A stretch of 42,166 nt of DNA from Planctomycetota bacterium. GTDB taxonomy: Bacteria; Planctomycetota; Phycisphaerae; UBA1845; PWPN01. The notes beneath the pieces were generated by a model. It was not told the origin of the DNA. It saw only the letters and a program-made list of their open reading frames with translations, and searched no databases. The first letter of the stretch is position 1; each line of letters starts with the position of its first letter. The translations under genes were made by a program, and so were the position numbers. The stretch lies in contig JAKLEZ010000038.1 of NCBI GenBank assembly GCA_022711465.1, forward strand, positions 1-42,166, in the 5' to 3' direction. Below are positions 9,711 to 19,100 of the stretch, piece after piece.

Positions 9711-10484
9711 ATGGAAACGCAGTTGCCGAGAAACCTGGGTGATCGTGTGGCCGTCGTCACGGGCGCTTCAAGTGGCATTGGCGAGGCGACCGCGAAGGCC
9801 CTGGCCGCTCGCGGGGCGACGGTGGCGGTGCTGGCCCGACGCAAGGAACGCCTGGACGGCCTTGTCGCCGAGATTCATCGGATCGGCGGGCAGGCCGCGG
9901 CATGGACACTGGACGTCACCGACCGAAAGGCCGTCGAAGCGGTTGCGGCGAAAGTCCTCGGTGAGTTCGGGCGGGTGGACATCGTGGTCAACAACGCCGG
10001 CGTCATGTTGCCGAATCCGATCGAGGCGATCAGAGCCGATCAGTGGCAGAAGCAGATCGATCTGAACATCAGTGGCCTGATGAACGTGATCGGGGCGTTC
10101 ACCCCGGCGCTGATCAAGGCGGGCGCGGGCGGCGGGCCGGCCGATCTGGTGAATATCTCCTCCATCGCGGGGCGGAATATTTTCCCGAGCTTTGCGGTTT
10201 ACAGCGGGACCAAGGCCTTCGTCACCCATCTGTCCATCACCCTTCGCGCCGAGCTTGGGGCCAAGGGCGTGCGTGTGTCCGCCGTGGAGCCCGGCGTCGT
10301 CGGCACCGAACTGCTGAATCACGTCGACTGCAAGGGTGTCCAGGACTGGTTCGAAGCCTCAAGATCGCAGATGGAGTGGCTTCGGTCGGAGGACATCGCC
10401 GAGACCATCGCGTTCATCGTGTCGGCACCCAGGCGGATGAATCTCCAATTGGTTACCATCATGCCGACCGGCCAGGCGATGTGA
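9711..10484 (+). CDS. Short-chain dehydrogenase/reductase (SDR) family oxidoreductase
   Basis: The 257-residue protein starts at an ATG directly after AGAGAGGAGAGTTG, a strong Shine-Dalgarno sequence. The open frame extends further upstream but without support. It has the classical SDR layout: 'VTGASSGIGEATAKAL' as the Rossmann glycine motif, 'VVNNAGVM' as the NNAG motif, and the catalytic residues S151, Y164 and K168 ('YSGTK'). The residue pattern after strand 2 ('ARRKERL') suggests NADP(H) preference, as in YdfG-like enzymes. It is cytoplasmic, with no signal peptide. The substrate is unknown; homologues act on hydroxy acids, sugars or serine-like compounds. It is divergent from the aldo/keto reductase and followed by a hairpin terminator candidate. 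Confidence 0.93.
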   Translation: METQLPRNLGDRVAVVTGASSGIGEATAKALAARGATVAVLARRKERLDGLVAEIHRIGGQAAAWTLDVTDRKAVEAVAAKVLGEFGRVDIVVNNAGVMLPNPIEAIRADQWQKQIDLNISGLMNVIGAFTPALIKAGAGGGPADLVNISSIAGRNIFPSFAVYSGTKAFVTHLSITLRAELGAKGVRVSAVEPGVVGTELLNHVDCKGVQDWFEASRSQMEWLRSEDIAETIAFIVSAPRRMNLQLVTIMPTGQAM

Positions 10485-10848
10485 ACGCGGATGGATCTGA
10501 GACGAGGGGGATTCCCGCGAGAATCGGGGGGGGGGCAGGAGACTCGCCCCCTTTGGGCCAAGCCGATGGTGGCGGATGGCCGGGACCAAGCCGGGGCAAC
10601 CGCAAGGGAACGATGCGCGACCGCCCGCCGTGGCCCGGGAAGCTGTTCCGGCGTCGCCATCCGGGATTTGTCGGTATACAATGCCGCTCCGAGCCGCAGT
10701 CGTGACGGGGCGGGCTTGTGGCAGGCCGGACGAGGTGGAAGACGTGGCCTCATTCGGCCGTCGCCGGCCGGATGTTTCATCCGCGCGATGGGGTGACGCT
10801 GCGATGTGACCACGTGAAGGCCAGGTAGTTCAGCAAAGGAAACACGAC
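10485..10848. other. Intergenic region between SDR and alpha-galactosidase genes
   Basis: No supported coding sequence is present. It holds the terminator-like hairpin at 10531-10554. A TATACAAT segment near 10674-10681 could be a -10 box for the GH27 gene, though the -35 region is weak. A Shine-Dalgarno AAAGGAAA lies just before 10849. Confidence 0.4.
10531..10554 (+). terminator. Terminator-like hairpin after the SDR gene
   Basis: GGGGGC (10531-10536) pairs perfectly with GCCCCC (10546-10551) around a nine-base loop. It is followed by TTT, which can extend the stem by wobble pairing to the preceding G run. It lies 47 bases after the SDR stop codon. The T tract is short, so termination efficiency is uncertain. 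Confidence 0.45.
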
Positions 10849-12822
10849 ATGAAGTACTCACTCTCTGTTGTTCTCGCCCTCTTCTTTGGCCTGCTCGTGC
10901 CGGCCGCCGCGGAGACCATGCCGCTCTCGAAGCTGGACCTGAAAGCCATGTCTGCCGGGTGGGGCCGGCCGCAGGTGGACAAGGCCGTCACTGGCAAGCC
11001 CCTGCAGATCGGCACCCAAGTGTTCAAGGAAGGCGTCGGCACGCACGCGGACAGTGAGTTCTTCATCGAGTTGGACGGCAAGGCCGACCGGTTCCGGGCC
11101 ATGGTCGGCGTGGATGCGGCCGCAGGCAATGCCCGGGCTTCGATCGAGTTCTTCGTGTACGGCGACGACAAGGTTCTGTTCCAGAGCGGCGTCTGCAAGC
11201 TGGGCGAGGCCCCCAGGGCGTGCGACGTGCCGCTCTCAGGAGTTAGAAAACTTTTTTTGGAGGCAACTGACGCGGGCGACGGCGTCTCGTACGATCACGC
11301 CAACTGGTGCGGCGCGGTCCTCACCTACTCCGGCGCGGCCCCCAAGGCCCTGTCCGCAGGTCCGCCGGAGGAGAAAGTGATCCTCACGCCACCGCCTCCA
11401 CGTGAGCCGCGCATCAATGGCCCCAAGATCCACGGCGTGCGACCCGGCTCGCCGTTCATTTATCGCATACCTGCTACCGGCGACCGGCCGATGACCTTTA
11501 CGGCCGCAGGCCTGCCCGATGGGCTCACACTCGATGGGGACACGGGGATCATCACCGGCTCAACCACGCTCAGGGGCGAGCACAAGGTGACGCTCACCGC
11601 CAGGAACGCCGAGGGCTCGATGAGCCGCGAGCTGCGGATCGCGGTGGGGGACAGGCTGGCCCTGACCCCGTACATGGGCTGGAACACCTGGTACCTGCAC
11701 TACTCGCACATCAACGACGCCATGATGCGCAAGGCAGCCGATGACATGATTGGCTCGGGCATGGCCGACTACGGCTATCAGTATGTCAGCCTGGACGACT
11801 GCTGGATGGTCAAGCCCGGCTCGGATGACCCGGAACTGGGCGGCCAGCCCCGCAATCCCGACGGCACCCTCCGCCCGAACAAGCGGTTTCCGGATATGAA
11901 GGCCCTGACCGACTACATTCACTCGAAGGGACTGCGGGCGGGGACGTACATCTCCCCCGGCCCGACGACCTGCGCCGGCTACACGGGCTCCTATCAGCAC
12001 GAAGCCCAGGACGCCCGCACCTTTGCCGGGTGGGGTTTCGATCTGCTGAAATACGACTGGTGCAGCTATGCCAACGTGGCCGGCGGCAAGACCCGCGAGC
12101 ACTACATGAAGCCCTATCGGCTGATGTGGAATGAGCTGCAGAAGCTGGACCGCGACATCGTGTTCAACCTTTGTCAGTACGGGCAGGACAAGGTCTGGGA
12201 GTGGGGCGGCGAGGTTGGCCACTCCTGGCGAACGACCGACGACATCGGCTGGGTCGGCGGCCATCTGTCCAAGGGCATTTACATCGTCGGCCTGGCCAAC
12301 GCCCAGCACTGGCAGTACGCCGGGCCCGGCAAGTGGAATGACCCCGATTATCTCTCCGTCGGACGAATCAACGCCGACGGCGGCGAGGGTCAGGCCACGC
12401 CGCTGAGCCCCAGCGAGCAATACTCGCACGTGACCATGTGGTGTCTGATGGCCTCGCCGTTCGTCTTCGCCGGTGACATGGGCAAGCTTGATCCGTTCAC
12501 CTTCAGCCTGATCTGCAACTCGGAAGTGCTTGACGTGAACCTCGACCCGCTGGGCAAGCAGGCCCGGATCCTGCGGCAGACGCGACGTGAGCTGGTCCTG
12601 GTTAAGGAACTCGAGGACGGCTCCACCGCGGTCGGCGTCTTCAACCTCGGCCCCCGAGTGTCGACGTTCTCGGTGATGTGGCAGGACCTGGGCCTGACCA
12701 GAGCCCCGCAGCGCATTCGCGACGTCTGGCGGCAAAAGGACTTCGAAGTTCCGGCCGAGGGCTACAAGGCTGAACTGCCTCGTCATGGGACGTTCATGTA
12801 TCGGTTCTGGCCGGCGAAGTAG
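10849..12822 (+). CDS. Secreted alpha-galactosidase, GH27, with NPCBM and Ig-like domains
   Basis: The 657-residue protein starts at an ATG with AAAGGAAA upstream and has a ~21-residue signal peptide. Residues ~23-160 are an NPCBM carbohydrate-binding domain ('FKEGVGTHADSEF', 'DAGDGVSYDHANW'). Residues ~190-265 are a putative Ig (He_PIG-type) domain ('LPDGLTLDGDTGIITG'). The GH27 barrel runs from ~270 to 560 ('LTPYMGWNTW', 'YVSLDDCW'). D403 in 'LKYDWC' is the expected nucleophile and D465 in 'WRTTDDI' the expected acid/base. A C-terminal beta-sandwich ends the protein. The enzyme should release terminal alpha-galactose, as from galactomannan or raffinose-type sugars, outside the cytoplasm. 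A short AT-rich patch with seven T's (11240-11270) lies inside the NPCBM coding region, but the frame is intact through it. Confidence 0.95.
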   Translation: MKYSLSVVLALFFGLLVPAAAETMPLSKLDLKAMSAGWGRPQVDKAVTGKPLQIGTQVFKEGVGTHADSEFFIELDGKADRFRAMVGVDAAAGNARASIEFFVYGDDKVLFQSGVCKLGEAPRACDVPLSGVRKLFLEATDAGDGVSYDHANWCGAVLTYSGAAPKALSAGPPEEKVILTPPPPREPRINGPKIHGVRPGSPFIYRIPATGDRPMTFTAAGLPDGLTLDGDTGIITGSTTLRGEHKVTLTARNAEGSMSRELRIAVGDRLALTPYMGWNTWYLHYSHINDAMMRKAADDMIGSGMADYGYQYVSLDDCWMVKPGSDDPELGGQPRNPDGTLRPNKRFPDMKALTDYIHSKGLRAGTYISPGPTTCAGYTGSYQHEAQDARTFAGWGFDLLKYDWCSYANVAGGKTREHYMKPYRLMWNELQKLDRDIVFNLCQYGQDKVWEWGGEVGHSWRTTDDIGWVGGHLSKGIYIVGLANAQHWQYAGPGKWNDPDYLSVGRINADGGEGQATPLSPSEQYSHVTMWCLMASPFVFAGDMGKLDPFTFSLICNSEVLDVNLDPLGKQARILRQTRRELVLVKELEDGSTAVGVFNLGPRVSTFSVMWQDLGLTRAPQRIRDVWRQKDFEVPAEGYKAELPRHGTFMYRFWPAK

Positions 12823-12907
12823 GCGGGCGGTGTTTTCCGGGCTTGTCGACGAGACTCTATCGCGTTGACACCGCTGACTGCAGGCTTGAGAAGGTCTGCC
12901 CATGGAT

Positions 12908-12987
12908 GACACAGATGACATCGATGTGAAGAAGAAAAGCTGACCTGCCAGTCCGTCTTGATAGATCTATTGTCTTCTATCTGTGTC
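12908..12987. repeat. Inverted repeat with GACACAGAT / ATCTGTGTC arms
   Basis: A perfect nine-base inverted pair (12908-12916 and 12979-12987) encloses 62 bases of AT-richer sequence downstream of the GH27 stop. Flanking bases extend the symmetry imperfectly (TGACA against TGTC). The right arm and its continuation resemble degenerate copies of an ATCTGTGT-type intergenic repeat that I associate with planctomycete and related genomes. It may be the remnant of a dispersed repeat or a long-loop hairpin at the transcript end. Confidence 0.4.
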
Positions 12988-13077
12988 TATTCAGGTGGTC
13001 TATGGGCAAGAAGCGGAAGAGGAGCGGCGATGCTGTGAGCAGATGGTTTCCAGGTCATCGGCGTTTGGGTATCGACG

Positions 13078-13395
13078 ATGAACGAGCATCACCTTGAAAA
13101 CCTTGAGTTCTTTGGAAAGAGCGCGGCGGTTGTCTTCACTGGTATCCTCGGCACAGGGACGATCTTTGGCCTGAAACATCAGTTGGTGCGGGATGGCTTC
13201 ACCGCCGCCATGTTCTGGGCGTGCGTAGTCGGCTTTGCCGTGGCGGCAATCTCCGGTGCGGCGATGACACTCCATCGCCGAGCGGGCTTCACACGCTGCC
13301 GGCGATTACTCGCCATCCTGATGCTGGTCGGCTTCATCGTCGGGATTGTCAGCTGCGGAGTGCTCACGACGCTGCGAGATTGGCGGTGGTTCTAA
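13078..13395 (+). CDS. Small hypothetical membrane protein
   Basis: A 105-residue frame with three likely membrane segments: residues ~17-33 (glycine-rich, 'VVFTGILGTGTIFG'), ~42-62 ('AAMFWACVVGFAVAAIS') and ~78-98 ('LLAILMLVGFIVGIVSCGV'). A basic loop (H-R-R-A-G-F-T-R-C-R-R) lies between the last two. I do not recognise the family. There is no clear Shine-Dalgarno sequence. The alternation of charged loops and helices, and a hairpin immediately after the stop, support it as a real gene. The strand matches its neighbours, and the DUF1080-VOC gene starts 86 bases after its stop. Confidence 0.5.
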   Translation: MNEHHLENLEFFGKSAAVVFTGILGTGTIFGLKHQLVRDGFTAAMFWACVVGFAVAAISGAAMTLHRRAGFTRCRRLLAILMLVGFIVGIVSCGVLTTLRDWRWF

Positions 13396-13396
13396 G

Positions 13397-13422
13397 TCCC
13401 GAGTCCAATCTGTATCTCGGGA
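13397..13422 (+). terminator. Stem-loop directly after the small membrane-protein gene
   Basis: TCCCGAG (13397-13403) pairs perfectly with CTCGGGA (13416-13422) around a 12-base loop, one base after the TAA stop. No T run follows, only ATTATTGG. It may be a weak terminator or a 3'-end stabilising hairpin before the next gene. Confidence 0.35.
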
Positions 13423-13481
13423 ATTATTGGCTCTGCCCTTCTCAGCTTGATTTGCCGGGGCGGGCGGGCTCAAATACCGCC

Positions 13482-14639
13482 ATGCAACAGAACACCCTTC
13501 TCCGAATCGTGGCGGCAGGATCGATGGCCGCCGTTCTGGCCGTTGTTCCCATGACCTGGGCCGCCGATACGGGCACGTCGAGAAGCGCCCTGGAGGCGGA
13601 CGCACAGGGTTGGCAGGACATCATGCCGCCCGCCGATCTAGCCGGCTGGTACCGCGTGCCGGTGCCGCCGGGGGGCAAGCTCGGCCGCGACCAGTGGCAC
13701 GTCGATACCGCCGCCAAGCTCCTGATCTGTGACGGCGACGGCGGCCACGACATGCTCCTGACCAAGAAGGAGTACGGCGACGCGATCTTCCACTTCGAGT
13801 TCCGCTACACCAAGGTCGAAGGCAAGTCCGGCTACAACAGCGGGGCCTATGTCCGCAACTCCGAGGACGGCGGGCTCTGGTATCAGGCCCAGTTCGGCGA
13901 TGGCGGCGACGCGTACCTCTTCGGCGAGACCCGCACCGCCGACGGCGGCAAGAAGTTCTTCACCTTGCAGAAGGAAGTGAAGGGCGGCCGGGTCAAGCCG
14001 GTCGGCGAATGGAACACTCTGGAGATCACCGCCCAGGGCAAGGTCCTGACCCTCTGGGTGAACGGGGCGGTGGCCTGCAAGTTCGACAGCTGCGGCTCGC
14101 CGCAAGGCCACGTCGGCCTCGAGGGCGAAGGGTACCGCATCGAGTTCCGTAACCTGAAGGTCAAGCCGCTGGGCGGCGCGGGCGGTGCCGGTTCGGGCTT
14201 TTCCAAGCCGGTGGTCGATATCGGCGTAGTCGTTTCGGATATCGAGAAGTCGGCCAAGTTCTACACCGAGAGCCTGGGCCTGACCGAGGTGAAGGGCTTC
14301 TCCGTCACTGGCGAGTTGGGCCGCAAGATCGGCCTGATCGACAACCACCGGGTTGACATTCGCGTCTTCGTTCCCGCGGATACCGACGGCACCACCCGGA
14401 TCAAGATGATGTCCTTCGCGGACGCCCCCGGCAAGGCGGCGGATCAGAGCTGGATCCACTCAACGTTGGGGATCCGGTACCTGACCCTGTATGTCACCAG
14501 CGTGGATGCAACGCTGCGACGCCTGACCAAGACGGGCGTCAAGCCGATCGGCGAGACTCCGGTTTCGCTCGGCAACAACCAGCGTCTGATCACCGTCCGG
14601 GATCCCGATGGCAACTTCATCGAGCTGATTGGGCCGTGA
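13482..14639 (+). CDS. Secreted DUF1080 (3-keto-disaccharide hydrolase-like)/VOC fusion protein
   Basis: The 385-residue protein starts at the ATG at 13482, chosen because a signal peptide (cleavage near 'TWAAD') begins there. The upstream open frame overlaps the small membrane-protein gene and has no support. Residues ~45-235 are a DUF1080 concanavalin-like sandwich ('GWYRVPVPPGG', 'DAIFHFEFRYTK', 'YNSGAYVRNSEDGGLW', 'WNTLEITAQGKVLTLWVNG'). This is the family now linked to 3-keto-glycoside hydrolysis or lyase activity. Residues ~242-385 are a VOC/glyoxalase-type domain ('VVDIGVVVSDIEKSAKFYTESLGL' region, ending 'RDPDGNFIELIGP'). The terminal E in 'NFIEL' is the usual VOC metal ligand. A glycine-rich linker joins the two. 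The fusion suggests sequential or metal-assisted action on one sugar-derived substrate; that is inference. Confidence 0.85.
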   Translation: MQQNTLLRIVAAGSMAAVLAVVPMTWAADTGTSRSALEADAQGWQDIMPPADLAGWYRVPVPPGGKLGRDQWHVDTAAKLLICDGDGGHDMLLTKKEYGDAIFHFEFRYTKVEGKSGYNSGAYVRNSEDGGLWYQAQFGDGGDAYLFGETRTADGGKKFFTLQKEVKGGRVKPVGEWNTLEITAQGKVLTLWVNGAVACKFDSCGSPQGHVGLEGEGYRIEFRNLKVKPLGGAGGAGSGFSKPVVDIGVVVSDIEKSAKFYTESLGLTEVKGFSVTGELGRKIGLIDNHRVDIRVFVPADTDGTTRIKMMSFADAPGKAADQSWIHSTLGIRYLTLYVTSVDATLRRLTKTGVKPIGETPVSLGNNQRLITVRDPDGNFIELIGP

Positions 14640-14829
14640 TTCACTGGTGAGAGGTCAAGCGTGCTGACAAGACGGTAGTCGTGGGTGACGCACATTCGCC
14701 CAGTGTGCGATGGATGATCCGGGGCGGGGATGGCGGACGTCGATGCGCTGGTCAGCGAGCGTTCGGGCGGTCCTGGGTTGAGAAGGCGGTTATGGATTTG
14801 CGCTGGAGGATGACGCTGCAGCGAGTCGG

Positions 14830-16017
14830 TCAATGTGCTTTCCCGGTGGCAGGGGTCGGTTTCGAAGCAGTGGGCTCCGGCTTCAGTGCTTCCAGAACGG
14901 CGTCGAAGGCTGGTTTCGATTTGCCTTCGCGGTCGAAAAGCAACGGGTAATTCACTCGCTTCCAGGGGAAATCGTTGAGCCAGCTCTGGCCGTCGTGCAG
15001 ATTCCAGAACGAGACCCGAGCGACGACGTCGGAGTACTTGCGGAAGAGGCGGAAGAGCTGGGCGTACTGGTCGGCCTGACGCCGCAGGATCTCGGGCGGA
15101 CAACCGTCGCGGTAGGGATCGAGCTTGGCGAGTTCCTCGCGATACCTGCCGCCATCCGCCCACCATCGTGACCGTGGGATGACGTCGATGTCGAGTTCGG
15201 ACACAACCACTTTGAGGCCGAACTCGCGCATGGCAACAAGCGTGGCTTCAAGGTCGGCTAAGGGCAGCCGGTCCAGTTCGTAATGTCCCTGGAGGCCGAT
15301 GGCGTGCACGGGCGCACCCTTCTCGCGCAGCGAACGGAGGAGGCGGATCTGCTTCTCGCGCTTGCCGGGCAGCTCGTTGTTGTAGTCGTTGTAGATGAGC
15401 AGGGCCTGTGGATCCACCTCGTGGGCGAACTCGAATGCCTTGACGATGAAGTCCTCGCCGCACGCCCTGCTCCAGCCCGACGGCCGCAGGAACTCCTTGC
15501 CGTCGTCCAGGGCCTCGTTGACCACATCCCACATGGCGATGCGGCTGCGATAGCGGCCGGCAACGGTGGCGATATGCGTCTTCATGCGAGCAAGCAGCAG
15601 GTCGCGGTCGGCCGTGCCCTCGCCATCGCGGAAGAACCAGGGTGGTGTGCGGTCGTCTTTGGCCCAGACCAGGCAGTGGCCCACGACCTGAAGATGACGG
15701 GACGCAGCGAACGCGACGAACGCGTCCGGCCGGGTGAAGTTGAAGGACCCTTCCGCAACCTGCACCGGGTTGGGTTTGAGGCAGTTCTCCGGCGTCAGGG
15801 CGCTGAACTGAGCGATGAGCAACGGCCAGTCGTTCGGGGTCTCGGGAATCCGGTCGTTGACCCCCGCACCGATCGTGAAGAGGCCATTCGACGCGGCACG
15901 CAGCGAACGCGGCTCATTCGGTCCGGCTATGGCCGATGGCCATGCCGCCAGCAGCCCGATGGCAGCCAGGAACCCCCGACGGATTGATAGCCTCTGGGTC
16001 TGCATCGATACACTCAT
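14830..16017 (-). CDS. Secreted endo-1,4-beta-xylanase, GH10
   Basis: The 395-residue protein has a basic n-region and hydrophobic signal ('RRGFLAAIGLLAAWPSAIA'). It may start at 16017 or at an in-frame ATG four codons later. The GH10 barrel is complete: 'ALTPENCLKPNPVQ', 'VGHCLVWAKDDRTPPWF', the acid/base E168 in 'WDVVNEA', 'LLIYNDYNNE', 'IGLQGHYEL', the nucleophile E274 in 'VVSELDI', and 'FWNLHDGQSWLNDFPWKR'. It should cut internal beta-1,4-xylosidic bonds of xylan outside the cytoplasm. 'WNLHDGQSW' varies slightly from the usual 'W-G-x-x-D-x-x-SW' but keeps the D and SW. A perfect 12-bp palindrome sits 23 bases upstream of the start. The gene converges with the DUF1080-VOC gene. Confidence 0.96.
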   Translation of the reverse strand: MSVSMQTQRLSIRRGFLAAIGLLAAWPSAIAGPNEPRSLRAASNGLFTIGAGVNDRIPETPNDWPLLIAQFSALTPENCLKPNPVQVAEGSFNFTRPDAFVAFAASRHLQVVGHCLVWAKDDRTPPWFFRDGEGTADRDLLLARMKTHIATVAGRYRSRIAMWDVVNEALDDGKEFLRPSGWSRACGEDFIVKAFEFAHEVDPQALLIYNDYNNELPGKREKQIRLLRSLREKGAPVHAIGLQGHYELDRLPLADLEATLVAMREFGLKVVVSELDIDVIPRSRWWADGGRYREELAKLDPYRDGCPPEILRRQADQYAQLFRLFRKYSDVVARVSFWNLHDGQSWLNDFPWKRVNYPLLFDREGKSKPAFDAVLEALKPEPTASKPTPATGKAH

Positions 16018-16039
16018 AATGAGGCGACGATCGGTTGCC

Positions 16040-16051
16040 TAACCATGGTTA
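16040..16051. promoter_or_regulatory. Palindromic operator candidate upstream of the xylanase gene
   Basis: TAACCATGGTTA is a perfect 12-base palindrome 23 bases upstream of the GH10 ATG, in an otherwise short intergenic gap (16018-16114). Size and position suit a dimeric regulator such as a LacI- or GntR-type sugar repressor. No regulator gene lies in the window, so the link is inferred from symmetry and place only. Confidence 0.35.
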
Positions 16052-16114
16052 TGTGTGGGCGCTGATCGTGGTGCGACCCATCCTCCATTCTGCCCAACGG
16101 CCTGCATTCGCTTC

Positions 16115-19100
16115 TTAATCCACCGGCCCCGGCCTGGTAATCCGCGGCGCGGTCGCGATCCTCGGCCGGACGGCTAGCCAGTCGACGCCCTGGAACTGCG
16201 GGTCCGGGATCTGCCGCACCTCCTCATCACCAAGATACGGGCACATGGCGTCCACCCAGGCGATCAATCGCTGCAGGCTGATCGGATCCACCCGCACGTT
16301 GTGGTGCTTCCCACTGGAGGCATAGTCGATGAGCCGGCTCTTGTAGGAAAGGCCGGTCATGGGTGCGGGCGTCTTGTAGCCGGCCGGATCGATTGTGCTG
16401 AAGGCCTCGACCATGAGCATTCCGGCCAGACCCCAGCCGGGGGAGGGTTCGCGCGGTTTCCGATAGGGCTCACCCCAGCTCGGATGGCCGGTGAGAATCA
16501 CGTAAGGCTCGCTGAAGCCCAAGAAACCCGGCCGATCGGTCAAATCCAGCACCTTTCGGCCCTCGCCGTCGCCCTGGTGGCACTGGCCACAGTAGCGGTC
16601 GAAGACCGGCTTGGCGTATCGGGCATAGCTGACGGTGTCTTCGCCCCACGGCGGAGGCGTGATCTGCAGAGGCTCCCGGGTCACTGCCGTGCCCCGAGCG
16701 GTGTTCACCGGGGTGCGAGCGTGAGCCTCGTGGCAGCCCAGGCAGCCGCGGTACTCGCCCGGCATGAGCCCGACGAAGCTCCGCATCGTCTGCAAGGCCC
16801 GTTGATCCTCGTCCAGCAACTGGAAATGGAGCGGCATGCCGGAAGGGGCGTGGAAGGACAATGACCCGTCCGGATCGATGGGCACGGTGCCCAGGACCCG
16901 CTTGACCCCCTCGGATTGCACGATCGAGACCACCGGTCCGGTCGAGATGTACGGCCGCTTGTGCCAGTAGGTGTAGGTCTTCGGCTCGATATGGAGAATA
17001 CGCAGGTAGCGGGCCTTGTCCTTCAGCTCGGGAGGCGCCCCCCGGTAGACATCGTTGCTAAACAGCACGCCCCCTTTGGGACTCGATCGGTCGGCGCGCC
17101 CCGGCCAGGCAACATGATCGGGGATGATCGGTGGCCGCGGCCGCGGCTTGACCGGCAGGGCGTGAAGGATGTTGTGCACGCCCTCGTAGATCAACTCTCG
17201 GTTGCCCTCCACGTCCATCAGGTACAGCAGGAACTTGCCCCCGCGGTTGGCGGACACCAGGAAGTCCTGCTCGCTCAGCGGATACGGCGAGTAGTAGGCG
17301 GGGTACTTGCCGCTGCAGTGGTAGTCCCGGGATTCTATCGGGTCCACCGGTCCGTTGCCTGTCTCGGGCCAAGGCACGTCGGCCGTGATCTTGGTCAGGC
17401 CTTGCGGGAAGTTGAGACCCTGCGCCGGGTCGAGGATGGCCAGCGAGCCGGCGAACCAGTCGTGGTGGGCGCTGCCGGTGAAGAGGATACGGCGGCTGCC
17501 GGGGATGCACCTGGCGTCCTTCATCACGTCGGGCCAGACGCTTTGGTTGCCCCACAGCGTGTTGACCTGCATGCCGTCGGGGTTGACCGTCCAGAGCTTC
17601 TGGGCCCGCCACAGCGGCTTGTCGGTGTACTCCCAGCGGGTGTAGAGCACCCGGCCTTCGTGGGTGACCGAGGGCAGATAGTCGGGCTCGTTGTTTTGTG
17701 AGATCAGATACACCTCGCGGCCGGATCGGTCGCATCGGGCCAGTACGAAGGCGTTGGTCGGCGGCATGCAGCGGACATAGGTGTGACCGCGCGTGGTGGT
17801 GAACACGATGTGCCGATCATCAGGCAGATAGATCGGGTCGAGATCATCGTACGCCCCGTCGGTCAGCTGAACGAGCCCGCTGCCGTCGACGTTGATTTCG
17901 TAGAGGTGAAAGGACTTCTCGTTGTGCGGCTTGTAGCAGAACAGCACCTTGTCGGCGTCGTAGGACAGGTCGGGACGCCAGAAGGAACCGTGCAGCGGCG
18001 GCTGAGGCATGAGCTGGGTCAGCTTGCCGCTGGGTGACAGACCGTCAAGGACCAGCAGCCGGGCGCCGGGGACGGCCATATATCCCAGCCGATGGCGGGT
18101 CTCGTGCCGCCACTCTGAGCCCTGGGGATAGGGCATGTCCACGAAGAGCACCTTTCCGAAATCGACAGCCGGATTGTGGAACTGGATCGATCGCTTGACC
18201 CGGCGGACTTCGAAATACAGCTCGGGGTCGTTGCCCGGCAGACTCGCCGCTCGCTTCTCCAGGTCGGCCAGCCGAACTAGGTCGCCCGTGAGATCCACCC
18301 GTCCGGGCCACTGCAATTGGATCCTGGCGGCCAGGCGGCGGGTCCACGTGACCTCGTCGCGGATCCGCTGGGGCGTCGGGCTGCCATCGGCCTGGTGCAG
18401 CCAGTCACGCCGCAAGGTTTCCTCCGCCTCGTTCGCCGGGAGGTCGCGAGTGGGGGGTGTGGATGGTCGAACGTAGGGTGCCACGGGCTCCTGGACGTAT
18501 GGGCGAAGCTGGACCCGGCTGCCCACTTGGAGGATCAACTCGACCCACTGGGGCGAACCGGCCGCCGCGTCACCCTGTGCCTTGAGTTCCTCGAAACGTC
18601 TTTGGAGTTCATCCGCTTCTTTCCACTTCTTGCGGTCCTCGTCCGTCTGCTTGCTCCACTGGTGCTCGGTGAGCGGCTTGTACTCCGTCATGAGCTCGAT
18701 GAGCCGGGCGGCCTGTTCGATGAGCGGCCCATTCCCGCGGGTGGTGACGTATTGCGGCAGGCCGGCGCCGGTCCAGGTCGTGAAACGGCGGGATTCGTCA
18801 GGGAAGGTTCGCCGGAGTACGGCGAGCGCCGCATCGAGGAGCTCGAGGTTGAGCCCGCCGTCTTTCTCGAGAGCGGCGTTGCGACAGCGGGCCAGCATGT
18901 TCGCGAACGAGTCGGCCGGTCCGCAGATGGCACCGGCCCGCGCCTGCAGAGCCTGGAAGACTTGTTCGGCACGATCGGAACCGGATCTGTACAGGGTCCG
19001 GATTTCCTCGGCCGTCAGAGCGTCTCCGTAGACTCGCAGATCGTCCAAGCCGCCCTGGAAGTGCTCTCCGGTACCGCTCGACGAGCCGATGAAGAAGGGG

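Noticed and set aside
11560..12921. 453-codon minus-strand frame over the alpha-galactosidase gene
   Set aside because: Mirror frame of GC-rich codons; the sense strand has a complete GH27 enzyme with catalytic residues.
14689..14709. CGCACA/TGTGCG hairpin as terminator of the DUF1080-VOC gene
   Set aside because: Short stem, 50 bases after the stop and without a T tract.
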